A stretch of 40,188 nt of DNA from WVZL01 sp041862375 (GTDB taxonomy: Bacteria; Acidobacteriota; Aminicenantia; Aminicenantales; Aminicenantaceae), in assembly GCA_041862375.1 (NCBI GenBank), contig JBGVTE010000086.1:1-40188 (forward strand), given 5' to 3'. The notes beneath the pieces are model-generated. The model had not been told where the DNA came from. It saw only the letters and a list, made by a program, of their open reading frames with translations, and ran no database searches. Positions 31,178-40,188 of the stretch are shown piece by piece (positions within the stretch are counted from its first letter, which is position 1; the number at the start of each line of letters is the position of its first letter). The position numbers and the translations under genes were made by a program.

Positions 31178-33409
31178 ATGCCTAAGAAAAAGAGAAGAAC
31201 GAAGAGAAGAAAATCATCTCGTGTAAGCCCATCAAGAGAAGTCATATCTAAAGAGAAAAAAAAAGAAGAACAACTTATAAATAAGAAGCATAGAAAAATA
31301 TTCACTTTTATGATCCCCGTTTCAATTTTGCTCATAGCTTCGATTTTCGTATTTTATTTTTTATCCCCTAAAATAGAAATCAAGAGGGATAGCAATCTCC
31401 ATGTCCTGCTTATTACCCTCGATACAACGAGAGCTGACAGGATTGGTTGTTATGGCTACGCGATGGGGAAAACTCCAAATCTAGATACCCTAGCATCAGA
31501 GGGAGTTCGATTTTCAAACACATACTGCCAGGTTCCTTTAACCTGTCCTTCCCATTCTTCAATCTTAACGGGAACGCATCCGCTCTATCACCAGGTGCAT
31601 AATAATGGCACCTATTATCTTGATTCAGATCTTTTAACCTTGGCTGAGGTGTTGAAAGGGAAGGGATTTAAGACCGCAGCTTTTGTCAGTTCCTTTACTG
31701 TTGACTCCCGATTTGGGCTCGACCAAGGTTTTGACTTTTATGATGATAAATTTTCAGAAGAAGAGGTATTCAAGGCTTTACATTCTGAAAGAAAAGCTGA
31801 AGAGGTGTTTATTTCTTTTTCCGATTGGCTTGATAGAAATGGGACTCGACAGTTCTTCTGTTGGATTCACTTTTTTGACCCTCATTTGCCTTATAATCCC
31901 CCCTCTCCTTACAAAGAAGAATTTGTAGAGAGCCCTTATGATGGTGAGATAGCTTATATGGACTACTATGTTGGCAAGATTATTGAAAAATTGCGAGAAA
32001 GAAACATCCTCAACAACACACTCATCATACTGGCTGGGGATCATGGGGAGGCCTTAGGAGAAAAAGAGGAAGTTGATCATGGAGTTTTTCTCTATGACGT
32101 GACCATGAAGGTTCCTCTCATATTGTATGCTGAGGAGAAACTTCCCAAAGGGAAAGTCGTAGAAGCTAGGGTGAGGCTCATCGACCTCATGCCTTCTATC
32201 TTGGATATGCTTATCATTCCGATGAGTGAAGAGATTCAAGGAATAACTCTTTTGCCCTATATAGAGGGAAAAAGAAAAGATGACCTTAGTTCTTATATAG
32301 AAACTTATTATCCAAAAGAGAATTTCGGCTGGTCAGAACTCGTTGGTCTAGTAGATGGAGATTGGAAATACATCAAAGCTCCAAGAGAAGAATTGTATAA
32401 TCTAAAGCGAGATCCAAGAGAAGAGAGAAATGTAAGCAGTGAAGAGAAAAACATCCTCTCGGATAAAAGAGGTAAATTAGAAGATGTCATAGAGAATTAT
32501 TCCTCTGGGAGAAGAGCGGGAAGGAGGGAAATGACCGCTGAAGAGAGGGAAAGATTGCGCTCCCTTGGTTACGTTGAATTATCAGAGGTAAGTTCAAAAG
32601 AGCAATTACCTGATCCCAAAGATAGAATCGATGAATTTCGGATGATTCATCAGGCCAAAATGTTCGAGTTTCAGGAAAACTACAGGGAAGCAGCTCAGAT
32701 TTTTGAAAAAATTCTCTCTTTACGGCCTAACGCTCCTTCAAGCTATGTCAACTTAGCTCTCGTGTATGCCAAGATGAAGAAATTTGAAGAGGCTATTCAT
32801 ATCCTTAAACAGGGAATCGAGAAAATTCCTCGCTCTGAAATTCTTCTCTCAAGATTAGGCCATACCTACCTGGTTTTAGGGAGATTGGAGAAAGCTCTTG
32901 AGTCTATGCAAGCTGTCCTCAAGACCAACTCTCGATATTTTGATGCACTCCTTGCTTCAGCTTGGATACTGGGAATTATGGGAAGAAAAGAGGAGGCGCT
33001 CGGTTACTTTGAGAAAGCTATTGAGATTGAGCCTGAAAATAAGTTTCTCAGGATGAACTATGCCCTTAATCTTGCCACTTCTGGAAGGACTCATCAAGCC
33101 CTAGAAGCCTACAACAGTCTAAAAACAGATTATCCCGATGATTATCGGATATATCAGAATCTCGGCATTACTTACGGAAATCTGGGAGAATTAGATAAAT
33201 CTATCCAGAATTTAAAGAAGGCAATAGAAATACATCCTACGCCTCTATCATTTTATAATTTGGCCGTCGCTTTGAGAAAGAAGGGAAATTTAGAAGAAGC
33301 CATTTATTATCTCAAGTTGTACTTAGAAAATTTATCAGAAGAAGAGGAAGAGGCAAGAAAGAGAGCTCAAATAGAACTCCGTGCCTGGGAGAAAATGCTC
33401 AAGAAATAA
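31178..33409 (+). CDS. Membrane-anchored sulfatase-like hydrolase fused to TPR repeats
   Basis: The 743-residue protein has a very basic cytoplasmic N-terminus (residues 1-40), one transmembrane helix (about 42-62), an alkaline-phosphatase/sulfatase-fold domain (about 74-420) and a TPR domain (about 490-740, with QENYREAAQIFEKILSLRPN and KEEALGYFEKAIEIEPENKF). Metal-site motifs are LLITLDTTRADR (D82) and LAGDHGEALGE. The nucleophile segment is LTCPSHSSILTG where true sulfatases have C-x-P-x-R: Thr122 occupies the formylglycine position and His126 that of Arg. Classical sulfatase chemistry is therefore doubtful; a phospho- or alkyl-transferase or hydrolase using Thr is possible. No RBS is visible. 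It is probably anchored in the inner membrane, facing the periplasm. Confidence 0.85.
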   Translation: MPKKKRRTKRRKSSRVSPSREVISKEKKKEEQLINKKHRKIFTFMIPVSILLIASIFVFYFLSPKIEIKRDSNLHVLLITLDTTRADRIGCYGYAMGKTPNLDTLASEGVRFSNTYCQVPLTCPSHSSILTGTHPLYHQVHNNGTYYLDSDLLTLAEVLKGKGFKTAAFVSSFTVDSRFGLDQGFDFYDDKFSEEEVFKALHSERKAEEVFISFSDWLDRNGTRQFFCWIHFFDPHLPYNPPSPYKEEFVESPYDGEIAYMDYYVGKIIEKLRERNILNNTLIILAGDHGEALGEKEEVDHGVFLYDVTMKVPLILYAEEKLPKGKVVEARVRLIDLMPSILDMLIIPMSEEIQGITLLPYIEGKRKDDLSSYIETYYPKENFGWSELVGLVDGDWKYIKAPREELYNLKRDPREERNVSSEEKNILSDKRGKLEDVIENYSSGRRAGRREMTAEERERLRSLGYVELSEVSSKEQLPDPKDRIDEFRMIHQAKMFEFQENYREAAQIFEKILSLRPNAPSSYVNLALVYAKMKKFEEAIHILKQGIEKIPRSEILLSRLGHTYLVLGRLEKALESMQAVLKTNSRYFDALLASAWILGIMGRKEEALGYFEKAIEIEPENKFLRMNYALNLATSGRTHQALEAYNSLKTDYPDDYRIYQNLGITYGNLGELDKSIQNLKKAIEIHPTPLSFYNLAVALRKKGNLEEAIYYLKLYLENLSEEEEEARKRAQIELRAWEKMLKK

Positions 33410-33497
33410 TTCCTGCAGCATTTCAAATCCCTTGATTACTCCATCTACTGTCCCGGAAAAAGAAATGCCTGTATGATTCTCTTATATTTTTATTTCT

Positions 33498-34466
33498 TTA
33501 TTTTTTCAGGTATTCAAGAATATTTTTTACGGTGGGAGCTTCTGGAGATTCAGGGTCAAGCTCCAAGAATTTGTTAAAGCTTAGCCTGGCTTTCTCATTA
33601 TCGCCTTTATTTAAATAAACATAGCCTAGTTTTAAATAGGAAGGAGCCCAATCGGGTTTAATCTGGGAAGCTAACTCAAAATAATGAATTGCCTCATCTA
33701 TTTTCCGGTTTGAAAAGTAGATTTCTCCAACATTGAAGGCTAAGATTTCATTATCAGGATGGGTATCGATAGATTGTTTAAAATATTTTTGTGCTGTTTC
33801 AAAATCCTCTTTTCTCAGGTAAATTTCTCCGATACTGGCTAAAGCTTTTGCTGAAGTTTCCATTCCAATTAATTCATCTTTTTGAGCCTGTTCCTGGGAT
33901 CTTTTGTATCTTTCTAGTGCTTTATCAAACTCTCCTTTTTCTCTATAGCAATCACCGATGCTGAGATGGACATAGTAGGCATCGGGATTTTCCTCGAGAA
34001 ACTGCTCCAGGAGCACAATAGCCTCATCGTATTTTTCATCGGAAAAAAGTTGATTCGCTTTTTCAAGAAGATTTAAAGAAGCTTCCTTTTTAATTATAGG
34101 TTTGCCATGTTCTTCAGTCTTTTTCAGAGTCAAGCTAATTTTTGGATTCATTTGCAATTGCCTCACATAAACTTTTGTAGAAGCAGGAATATAACCATCT
34201 GCAGAAGCAGTCACTCTCCACATTCCCGTGCCAAGCCCTAGAACAGCCCATTCTCCCTTTTTATTGGTGGTTGTCTCTTTTTTAATCCCTTCGCTTCGGA
34301 GAAACTCGACGACAACTTGAGCAGATTGGATGACCTTCCCATCTTCATCTTCAACCACTCCACTAATTCTTCCTCTTCCCCTTCCAGCTTGAGCAAAAGA
34401 AAGGCTGGCGAATAGAAGAAGGATTACAATTATTAAAAATGATTTTAAAAATGATTTTGCTTTCAT
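33498..34466 (-). CDS. Exported CarboxypepD-reg-like plus TPR protein
   Basis: The 322-residue protein has a signal peptide (MKAKSFLKSFLIIVILLLFA, then SLSFAQA) and a carboxypeptidase-regulatory-like domain (about 28-110: GRISGVVEDEDGKVIQSAQV, KGEWAVLGLGTGMWRVTA, SADGYIPASTKVYVRQ). Four to five TPR units follow (about 135-322, for example ANQLFSDEKYDEAIVLLEQF and AIHYFELASQIKPDWAPSYL). TPRs serve as protein-binding scaffolds, so it is probably a periplasmic assembly factor. I start at ATG 34466 because GGAGG sits five bases before it; an ATG at 34478 lies upstream of that RBS. It follows the GWxTD operon on the same strand after a 363-bp gap and converges with the sulfatase-like gene. Confidence 0.82.
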   Translation of the reverse strand: MKAKSFLKSFLIIVILLLFASLSFAQAGRGRGRISGVVEDEDGKVIQSAQVVVEFLRSEGIKKETTTNKKGEWAVLGLGTGMWRVTASADGYIPASTKVYVRQLQMNPKISLTLKKTEEHGKPIIKKEASLNLLEKANQLFSDEKYDEAIVLLEQFLEENPDAYYVHLSIGDCYREKGEFDKALERYKRSQEQAQKDELIGMETSAKALASIGEIYLRKEDFETAQKYFKQSIDTHPDNEILAFNVGEIYFSNRKIDEAIHYFELASQIKPDWAPSYLKLGYVYLNKGDNEKARLSFNKFLELDPESPEAPTVKNILEYLKK

Positions 34467-34829
34467 TCTTTCCTCCATTTTCCTGCCTAAAACTTCATGT
34501 CCCTTATCGTTCGTAACAATCAGAAAGAGTTCACGACTCGGGACTGGAGAACGTTATTTTATAAAAGCCAGTTCCTTTTTTATAGATAAATTCGTAAATT
34601 TATTCACTATTTTTATCACAAGAGTGTAATTGCATCTCCCCGCTTTATTGCATACCTAATACCTAAATCTCGCTTCTTAGTTTCTGTTTTTTCCTCGCCT
34701 CGTTCTGATTTATTTTTGAAAGGAGCTATGTTGGAGAAATTAATGAGAGAAATTACAGCATCCATTAAGACTAGGGGAAATATGCTGTGCAATTTCATTT
34801 TTGGTCTTAATAAATGCAAGAGAATTATT
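34467..34829. other. Gene-free gap between TPR gene and GWxTD operon
   Basis: A 74-codon minus-strand frame lies across 34616-34840, but it has no signal, RBS or recognisable motif and overlaps the end of the GWxTD gene. I see no terminator or repeat. Confidence 0.4.
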
Positions 34830-35732
34830 TCAAAGGGCAAATTTCACATTTTTCCTTACTCGGCTTTTGTCAGTTTCATTCTCTAACTCAGCAGAAAGAG
34901 TGTAATTTCCAGGCGTGAGTTTAGCTGGAATTTCTATTTCATAATCTTTCCCGGTTACATCTTTCAAACCTTCCTCTGACAAAGTGATGATGTAATCTTT
35001 TTGATGTTTCCAGACTTTTTTATCAGAGGTATCAGAAATTTCTAGGGAGAGATCTAAGGTTGTTTTTAATATATTTTCTTCTTCAGAAAGCCAGATATTT
35101 CTGTAAGGAACGGCAATTTGAATAAGCACTTTATCTTCTTTTGTTTTTTGGATTTTTATACTAAAGTCAAAAACGACTTCTTTAGGCTTTATTTTTGGTT
35201 TCAGGTCCATTTGGGCTCTATTAATTTCTGAAATATATCGGGCACTTAAGGGTTCGAGATCATAATCCCCATCCCAGTCGTCGTCTATGAAGACAATGGG
35301 GTACATTCCGTAATACCAGATTTCTTCAGGCAGGCCATAAAAGCTACGTCCGCGAGGATAGGGGATTCTTTCGTGGGGAGGGCCGAGCAATATATAAATT
35401 CTCCCCCTGTCCTGGAGCCAACCCGGTGTCCCGCCACCCCTGAAGAGTTTGTTGGCCATCTCAATTCGCTCAAAATATTCTTCCTTGAATTCATTCTCCT
35501 CTGTATCAGGATCAGGGTCCCTTTTTTTCCAGAATTCTTCAATAAACGCTTTTCTTTCCGAGGGGATGAGATTGAGAAAAATTTTTCGCTCTTGCTTGGT
35601 AATGATAAATCTCACTTTGGAGAGAAATTCTTTGCTTTCCGGTTCCAGATTTTTTTCTATGTTATAAGATGCACATGAGACGAGCAGAATGAGGCAGAAT
35701 AGTAAAAGAAGGAAATGAGCTTTTTTTTTCAT
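34830..35732 (-). CDS. GWxTD-domain lipoprotein with altered motif
   Basis: The 300-residue protein is the last of three GWxTD-family genes. It starts with a lipoprotein signal (MKKKAHFLLLLFCLILLVSC, lipobox LVSC with Cys20). The GWxTD domain follows (about 40-165): LSKVRFIITKQERKIFLNLI, FIEEFWKKRDPDPDTEENEF, GWLQDRGRIYILLGPPHE and EEIWYYG. The name-giving motif reads GWLQD, with Gln for Thr. A beta-sandwich-like C-terminal half ends LTPGNYTLSAELENETDKSR. It lacks the TPR domain of its upstream paralogues. The ATG overlaps the previous stop (ATGA), so translation is coupled. Anchoring in a membrane, probably the outer, is expected. The family's biochemical role is unknown. Confidence 0.85.
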   Translation of the reverse strand: MKKKAHFLLLLFCLILLVSCASYNIEKNLEPESKEFLSKVRFIITKQERKIFLNLIPSERKAFIEEFWKKRDPDPDTEENEFKEEYFERIEMANKLFRGGGTPGWLQDRGRIYILLGPPHERIPYPRGRSFYGLPEEIWYYGMYPIVFIDDDWDGDYDLEPLSARYISEINRAQMDLKPKIKPKEVVFDFSIKIQKTKEDKVLIQIAVPYRNIWLSEEENILKTTLDLSLEISDTSDKKVWKHQKDYIITLSEEGLKDVTGKDYEIEIPAKLTPGNYTLSAELENETDKSRVRKNVKFAL

Positions 35733-37789
35733 TTTTTCTCTTTTAGGGATTCTACCCTTTTTTTCAGCTTCTCCTGTTTAGGATTGATTTCCAGAGACTT
35801 CTCCCAGGCGATGAGAGCTTCTTCTGTGTTACCTAATTGGTAATAACATTCTCCAGTGGAATTGAGAACAAGTAGATTAGTGCCATAATGAGAGAGATAA
35901 TCTTTGTAATAAGAAGTTGCTTGTTCGAATTCACCCAGAGCTTGGCACGATTGTCCCAGTATTTGCAGGAATTCATACCTTTTTTGGTTTTCCAAGAAGG
36001 GAAGAGCTAGTTGTTTTACTATCTGATATTCTTTAGTTGTAAAAAGCAGCCGGCAAAAGTCTAAGGCAAATTTAGCTGAATTTGGATTTTTTCGATATGC
36101 TTTTTCTAAGAGAGATTTAGCTCTTTGAGTATCTTTTTTGTTTAAATACTGACTCCCGAGGATATTCAAATAGAAAGGATTATCAGAGGAGGGCATGGGA
36201 AAAGAGAGAACCCAAGGTCTTGGCAAAAATGCCTGAAAAGAGATATAGAAATAGCTCTGCTCAAAGAGTATTTCGTCCCTATTTCTATTGAGAAGAGAAA
36301 CTTTGACTTTGTAGTTAGCTGGGGAAAGGTTTGCTAAAGAAAATTCTTCCAGATAATTTATTTTATCAGGATATTCTTTTATTTTTTTGATTAGTGAATG
36401 AACTTTTTCACTGCCTTTAAATATAGCATACTCTAACGACCCATTCTCAATCTGATCTTTATTGAGACCGTAAATTTGAAAATAGATGTACAGAGTGTCT
36501 TTCTGAGTAAAATCATTCCGAGGGGAGGGAACAAGCTGGATATTTCCTACTAGAAAGGGTTTATTTTTTCCATGATATTTTGAGTCTTTGATAATCTTAT
36601 TTGCTAATATAAGAGAACTCATTTGAAGAGAAGAAGCTTCTGGTATTGTGATGTCTTTCTCTACTGAAGTAAATTCTTTAGAAATAGTATTTTTCAGTAG
36701 AACATTAAAGGTGTAGTTTCCTTCAATTAAAGGAAATATATCTTGAAAACTGAATAATTTTGCTTTTATGTTATCCACCTGTTCTCTGCTCAATTCAATT
36801 GGAACATTCTTTTCATACTGAAAAATTGTATTTCCCCTGGAATCAGAAATTTTGCCGTTTACTTCTAAATACGTATAAAATTTGTTTTCTAAATTTTCAA
36901 TAGATAGTCTTTTGGGTTCGATAAGGTAATGAACAAAGAAAAGTCCTGAATTATCTTTAATTACGCTTATCGCAGAATCGTTGTCTATGTAATTTGCTGT
37001 GTAATCAACTTCAATAAAATCTTTGTATCTGAGAAGCTTTTCAGCGTATGCATCTTTTACCTTTTTATGGGGCACAGCGGGAATTTTGTTTGAGATCAGA
37101 ATCTCTGAAGCAAGAGAAGGGGAAGGGATGTGTGATTGTTCCCCGTGGATTAAAGAGAGGGAGACCTCGGCTATACTCGGTTCGATATCGAGAAGTTCGC
37201 TGAAAGCAGCTAGATAATCCATTGGATCTCCCTTATAATGGATTAGGAGAGTTTGAGGGCCGTATTTAATGGGTGAGTATAATTCATATTCGCCCATTCC
37301 ACTTTTTTTAAAGAAGACGACGCTGAAGGCATTGGGAAGTCCATATTCCGCCATACCTTCGTAAAACCATATTATTACGGGAAAAACTTCAGTAAGGTTT
37401 TCGAATCTCTCTATAGTTTTTGGTTCACCCAAAGTGATATAGATTTTTCCCATATCTGTTCGCCAGCCTGGACCGGGTGATTCTTTCCCAAACCAATTAT
37501 TGGCATAGTTAATGCGGTGGTAATGTTCTTCCTTAGCTTCGTTTTCAGGGGTGTTGAGATTGGGGTCTCGTTGTTTCCAGAAAGCTTCCATAAAAATAGC
37601 CCTTTCCCGGTCTGTTTCAAGTTGGAGAAAAACATCTTTTTCTTTTGGAGTGATTATGTAAACGACTTCCTCTTCGAGCCATTTTCTGTACTGATCGGGC
37701 AAGTCCTTGGGCGACTTTTTTTTCAGAGCATAAATTGGAAAAATTAAAATCAAGGAAAGGAGTAATACACCAAAAATTCTTTTTATCAC
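35729..37789 (-). CDS. GWxTD-domain protein with C-terminal TPRs
   Basis: The 686-residue protein has a signal peptide (about residues 1-21) and a GWxTD domain (about 35-165), with EEEVVYIITPKEKDVFLQLE, EAFWKQRDPNLNTPENEAKE and GWRTDMGKIYITLGEPKT. A long beta-rich middle region (about 200-540) contains LSREQVDNIKAKLFSFQDIF and PLIEGNYTFNVLLKNT. TPRs (about 555-686) include AKSLLEKAYRKNPNSAKFAL and ALIAWEKSLEINPKQEKLKK. It is a close paralogue of the 37834-39903 protein, sharing domain order and length. The start is GTG 37789 with no good RBS, 44 bp after its neighbour, in the same operon. Probably periplasmic. Confidence 0.85.
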   Translation of the reverse strand: MIKRIFGVLLLSLILIFPIYALKKKSPKDLPDQYRKWLEEEVVYIITPKEKDVFLQLETDRERAIFMEAFWKQRDPNLNTPENEAKEEHYHRINYANNWFGKESPGPGWRTDMGKIYITLGEPKTIERFENLTEVFPVIIWFYEGMAEYGLPNAFSVVFFKKSGMGEYELYSPIKYGPQTLLIHYKGDPMDYLAAFSELLDIEPSIAEVSLSLIHGEQSHIPSPSLASEILISNKIPAVPHKKVKDAYAEKLLRYKDFIEVDYTANYIDNDSAISVIKDNSGLFFVHYLIEPKRLSIENLENKFYTYLEVNGKISDSRGNTIFQYEKNVPIELSREQVDNIKAKLFSFQDIFPLIEGNYTFNVLLKNTISKEFTSVEKDITIPEASSLQMSSLILANKIIKDSKYHGKNKPFLVGNIQLVPSPRNDFTQKDTLYIYFQIYGLNKDQIENGSLEYAIFKGSEKVHSLIKKIKEYPDKINYLEEFSLANLSPANYKVKVSLLNRNRDEILFEQSYFYISFQAFLPRPWVLSFPMPSSDNPFYLNILGSQYLNKKDTQRAKSLLEKAYRKNPNSAKFALDFCRLLFTTKEYQIVKQLALPFLENQKRYEFLQILGQSCQALGEFEQATSYYKDYLSHYGTNLLVLNSTGECYYQLGNTEEALIAWEKSLEINPKQEKLKKRVESLKEKK

Positions 37790-37833
37790 GATTTTATTCT
37801 ATTACATATGAAAGGTTTCTTCAAGGTACGTTA

Positions 37834-39903
37834 TTATTTTTCTTTTTTTATGCCTTTGATGATTTTCCTAATGTTTTCCTGGTTAGGATTTATCTCTAAG
37901 GATTTCTGCCAGGCTTGCAAAGCTTGCCGATTGTTTCCTGAGAGAAAGTAGCATTCGCCAATTGAATTGAGTATTTCAATGACATTACCTTTATGGGAAA
38001 GAGCTTTCTGATAATAGGTAATTGCTTCTTCAAGATCTCCTTCTTTCTGAAATGCTTTTCCTAAATAATAGAAAAGGGCAAAATTTTCCTTTTTTGCTTC
38101 TGAAAAGGGCAGGAGAATTTCTTTTACTTTCTGATATTCTTTTTGTATTAAAAGTGCTCTAGTGTAGCTCAGAGAGAAATCCAGAGAATCAGGTTTCCTA
38201 TAATAGGCTTTCTCTAATTCATTATGAGCTCTTCTTATCTCTCCTCTGTTCAAAAATTGATTCCCTAAGAGGTAAAAGTATAAAGGATCATCTGCTGGGG
38301 GATTTGTTTGAGTTACTATCCATGCTTCAGGTGTTGGCTCTGAAGAGACAGAAAACTCTTCTCTTTCAGAGAGAATCTCTTCTCCCTCTCTGTTTAAAAT
38401 GGAAACGTGAATTTTATATCTTCCAGGAGGAAATTTTTCCAGCGATATTTCTTGGAGGAAGTCCCGATCGTTTTCATAATCATTGAATTTTTTCCTTGTT
38501 GTCTGAAATTTCTGTTCTCCTCTATAAAAAGTAAAATCTAAAATCCCGCTTTCTCTTAATTCCTGACTTAAACCATAAACCTGAAAGAATATGAACAACC
38601 TGTCCTTTTGAGAGAAATTATCCCTGGGAGACGGATAGATCTGGAGATTCCCTATTTGGAATGCTTTATTTACTTGATTGTAAGGAGATTCTCTGTTGAC
38701 TTTTCTGGCCAAGATTAGGGAGCTTATCTGAGAGAATTTGGGATCAGGTACAGAGATGTTCTTCTCAAAGGAGGTGAATTCTTTCGTAACCGTGTTTTCT
38801 AGTAAGAGATTGAAAGTGTAATTCCCCGGAATTAAGGGGAATGAATCACAGAGATGAAACGGTCTCTTCCCTATATTTTTTATCTGATTCTTTTTAAGCT
38901 CAATCGGAATATTGCGCTCCTGTTGAAAAATGGTTTTTCCCTCTGATTCTGTGACTCTTGTTGAGATTTTTAGGTTGGTTAAATACTTATCCTGATAGAA
39001 ATCAACTGAGAGGTTTTCTGGTTCAATAGCATAGTTAACAAAAAATATCCCTGATTTATCTTGAAGAACATTAACCTTTGAATAATTCAGCATGTAGTGG
39101 ACTGAATAACTTACTTCAACGATTGCTGTATGCTCTAAAAACTCATAGGCATAATCGTCTTCTACTTTTTTGTGAGGATAAATATCGACTTCGTGAATGA
39201 GAGCATCTGAAGGAAGGCGAAACTCCCATCCCTCTCTTCCCGGAAAATTAGACAAGGAGGACTCAGCTAACTCGAGAGAAACCCTCTCTTTTAATATATT
39301 AAAGGCAACTTTATCTTGCCATTCTGGATCAACTTCACTTTGTGGCCGATACATAATACCTATGGGAACTAATTTCTTTGGTCCATCAGACAGGGGACTG
39401 TAGATCTCGTATTCTCCTCCCCCATATTTTTTAAAAAATAGGAGTCGGAAAATGGGCGTTTGCCCGAATTTCGGATTACCCTGATAATACCATATTTCCA
39501 CGGGATATGTTTCTATCTCTTCAAATCTCACTATCTGCAAGGATTCGCCTAATTTAATATATATTTTCCCTCTATCGGTTTTCCAACCTTGAAAAGGTGT
39601 GCCTCTTCCAAAATTTTTGTTTGCGTATTCAATTCTCCTGTAGTGTTCTTCTTTGTATTCATTCCGCGATGTACCGGGAGTAGGATCTCTCTGCCGCCAG
39701 AATTCTTCGATAAACATATCCCTCTGTTTGTTGTTCTCTAGTTTATAAAAAACTTCCTTTTCCTTGGGAGTAATGATATAGACGACTTCTTCTTTCATCC
39801 ATTTTTTGTATATTGACGGCAACTCGGGTTTTTTCTCTGCTTGGAGTAACAAGGGAAGGATTGGTAAGATAGACAGAACACAAAAAAGAAATTTGACTTT
39901 CAT
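37834..39903 (-). CDS. GWxTD-domain protein with C-terminal TPRs, first gene of operon
   Basis: The 689-residue protein has a signal peptide (MKVKFLFCVLSILPILPLLL) and a GWxTD domain (KEEVVYIITPKEKEVFYKLE, EEFWRQRDPTPGTSRNEYKE, GWKTDRGKIYIKLGESLQ). A beta-rich middle region includes FPLIPGNYTFNLLLENTVTK, and C-terminal TPRs include ARRAHNELEKAYYRKP-like and ALQAWQKSLEINPNQENIRK segments. I start at ATG 39903, where the signal peptide begins and the length matches the paralogue; longer in-frame starts to 39993 add residues without signal character and would begin upstream of the likely promoter. It leads the three-gene GWxTD operon, which may assemble as a complex. Function unknown. Confidence 0.85.
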   Translation of the reverse strand: MKVKFLFCVLSILPILPLLLQAEKKPELPSIYKKWMKEEVVYIITPKEKEVFYKLENNKQRDMFIEEFWRQRDPTPGTSRNEYKEEHYRRIEYANKNFGRGTPFQGWKTDRGKIYIKLGESLQIVRFEEIETYPVEIWYYQGNPKFGQTPIFRLLFFKKYGGGEYEIYSPLSDGPKKLVPIGIMYRPQSEVDPEWQDKVAFNILKERVSLELAESSLSNFPGREGWEFRLPSDALIHEVDIYPHKKVEDDYAYEFLEHTAIVEVSYSVHYMLNYSKVNVLQDKSGIFFVNYAIEPENLSVDFYQDKYLTNLKISTRVTESEGKTIFQQERNIPIELKKNQIKNIGKRPFHLCDSFPLIPGNYTFNLLLENTVTKEFTSFEKNISVPDPKFSQISSLILARKVNRESPYNQVNKAFQIGNLQIYPSPRDNFSQKDRLFIFFQVYGLSQELRESGILDFTFYRGEQKFQTTRKKFNDYENDRDFLQEISLEKFPPGRYKIHVSILNREGEEILSEREEFSVSSEPTPEAWIVTQTNPPADDPLYFYLLGNQFLNRGEIRRAHNELEKAYYRKPDSLDFSLSYTRALLIQKEYQKVKEILLPFSEAKKENFALFYYLGKAFQKEGDLEEAITYYQKALSHKGNVIEILNSIGECYFLSGNNRQALQAWQKSLEINPNQENIRKIIKGIKKEK

Positions 39904-39928
39904 TTTCGTACCCATATAATAGGACTCG

Positions 39929-39937
39929 ATTATAACA
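39929..39937 (-). promoter_or_regulatory. Extended -10 promoter of the GWxTD operon
   Basis: On the minus strand, TGTTATAAT fits the extended -10 consensus TGnTATAAT exactly. No good -35 box is seen, as is usual for extended -10 promoters. Transcription would begin near 39922, about 19 bases before ATG 39903. Confidence 0.5.
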
Positions 39938-40062
39938 TACATCAAAGTCCGCATAAAGATACAACTAGATAGAGTAAACATTTCATTTTTCACTTATCAT
40001 GGAAATAGAGACACTTCCCCGGATAGAAAAAGTTTTATAACTTATTGATGAATTTCGGAGTG

Positions 40063-40188
40063 AAGCATCTTTTTTTCCGTGATGAAAATTAAAATAGTCA
40101 TTGAGCGATGGGCATACGGCTTGAAGGCACGCTCGCTTTGCCCCAGCGAGCCAAAGCGGCTCGATTCAGGCTTCGCTCTTCCTCCCTC
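40063..40188 (+). repeat. Dispersed intergenic repeat, copy C with hairpin, cut by window end
   Basis: Bases 40063-40083 match copy A exactly (AAGCATC, seven T, CCGTGAT). After a diverged section, GGGCATACGG and TTGAAGG resemble the A core. Then CGCTTTG (40134-40140) pairs with CAAAGCG (40152-40158) around the loop CCCCAGCGAGC, followed by GCTCGATTCAGGCTTCG, again as in A. It lies about 160 bp upstream of the divergent GWxTD operon. Confidence 0.75.

Noticed and set aside
34616..34840. 74-codon minus-strand frame between the TPR and GWxTD genes
   Set aside because: No RBS, no signal, no motif, and it overlaps the end of the GWxTD gene.

Overview
This window most likely comes from an uncultured Gram-negative bacterium of the Acidobacteria/Aminicenantes type. 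The signs are two VWFA-related proteins of the acidobacterial TIGR03436 kind, three GWxTD-domain proteins, a TonB-dependent receptor with an N-terminal carboxypeptidase-regulatory-like domain, and a sulfatase-like protein fused to TPRs. The phylum is inferred from gene families, not from a marker gene. TAG and TGA both end intact genes, so the code is standard. The DNA is AT-rich throughout.

Layout. 1-1680: two small genes unlike the rest (a membrane-anchored protein and an Lrp/AsnC-like regulator whose second half does not look like its family), possibly archaeal or a junction. 1727-8609: a strong sigma-54-type promoter, then an outer-membrane beta-barrel, a SnoaL-like protein, a VWFA-related protein, a broken TPR gene, a second VWFA-related protein and a broken beta-propeller gene. 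8735-15075: two translationally coupled RND transporter permeases. 15144-20733: PLP enzymes (ACC deaminase/D-cysteine desulfhydrase-like, threonine dehydratase-like, threonine synthase) and hflK-hflC. The hflC-hflK-thrC block is bounded by two inverted 114-bp palindromic elements. 21009-21615: tadA and tRNA-Ser(CGA). 21660-22619: a winged-helix/nucleotidyltransferase pair resembling a toxin-antitoxin module, with a near-consensus promoter overlaid downstream by palindromes. 22864-27168: a serine beta-lactamase-fold hydrolase, an unassigned PLP enzyme and an MsrP-like molybdoenzyme coupled to it. 27169-31113: an 800-bp regulatory region, a large TonB-dependent receptor and a textbook terminator. 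31134-33409: the sulfatase-like/TPR protein. 33498-39937: a TPR protein and an operon of three GWxTD proteins on the minus strand.

The main theme is the cell envelope: surface and periplasmic proteins, efflux permeases, membrane-protease modulators and periplasmic methionine-sulfoxide repair. Around this lie short dispersed repeats. The strongest non-coding signals are two -24/-12 promoters, each in front of an outer-membrane gene; a repeat family (27250, 22735 reversed, 40063) always placed upstream of a divergent gene and carrying, in two copies, a hairpin with compensatory base changes; and the paired 114-bp elements.
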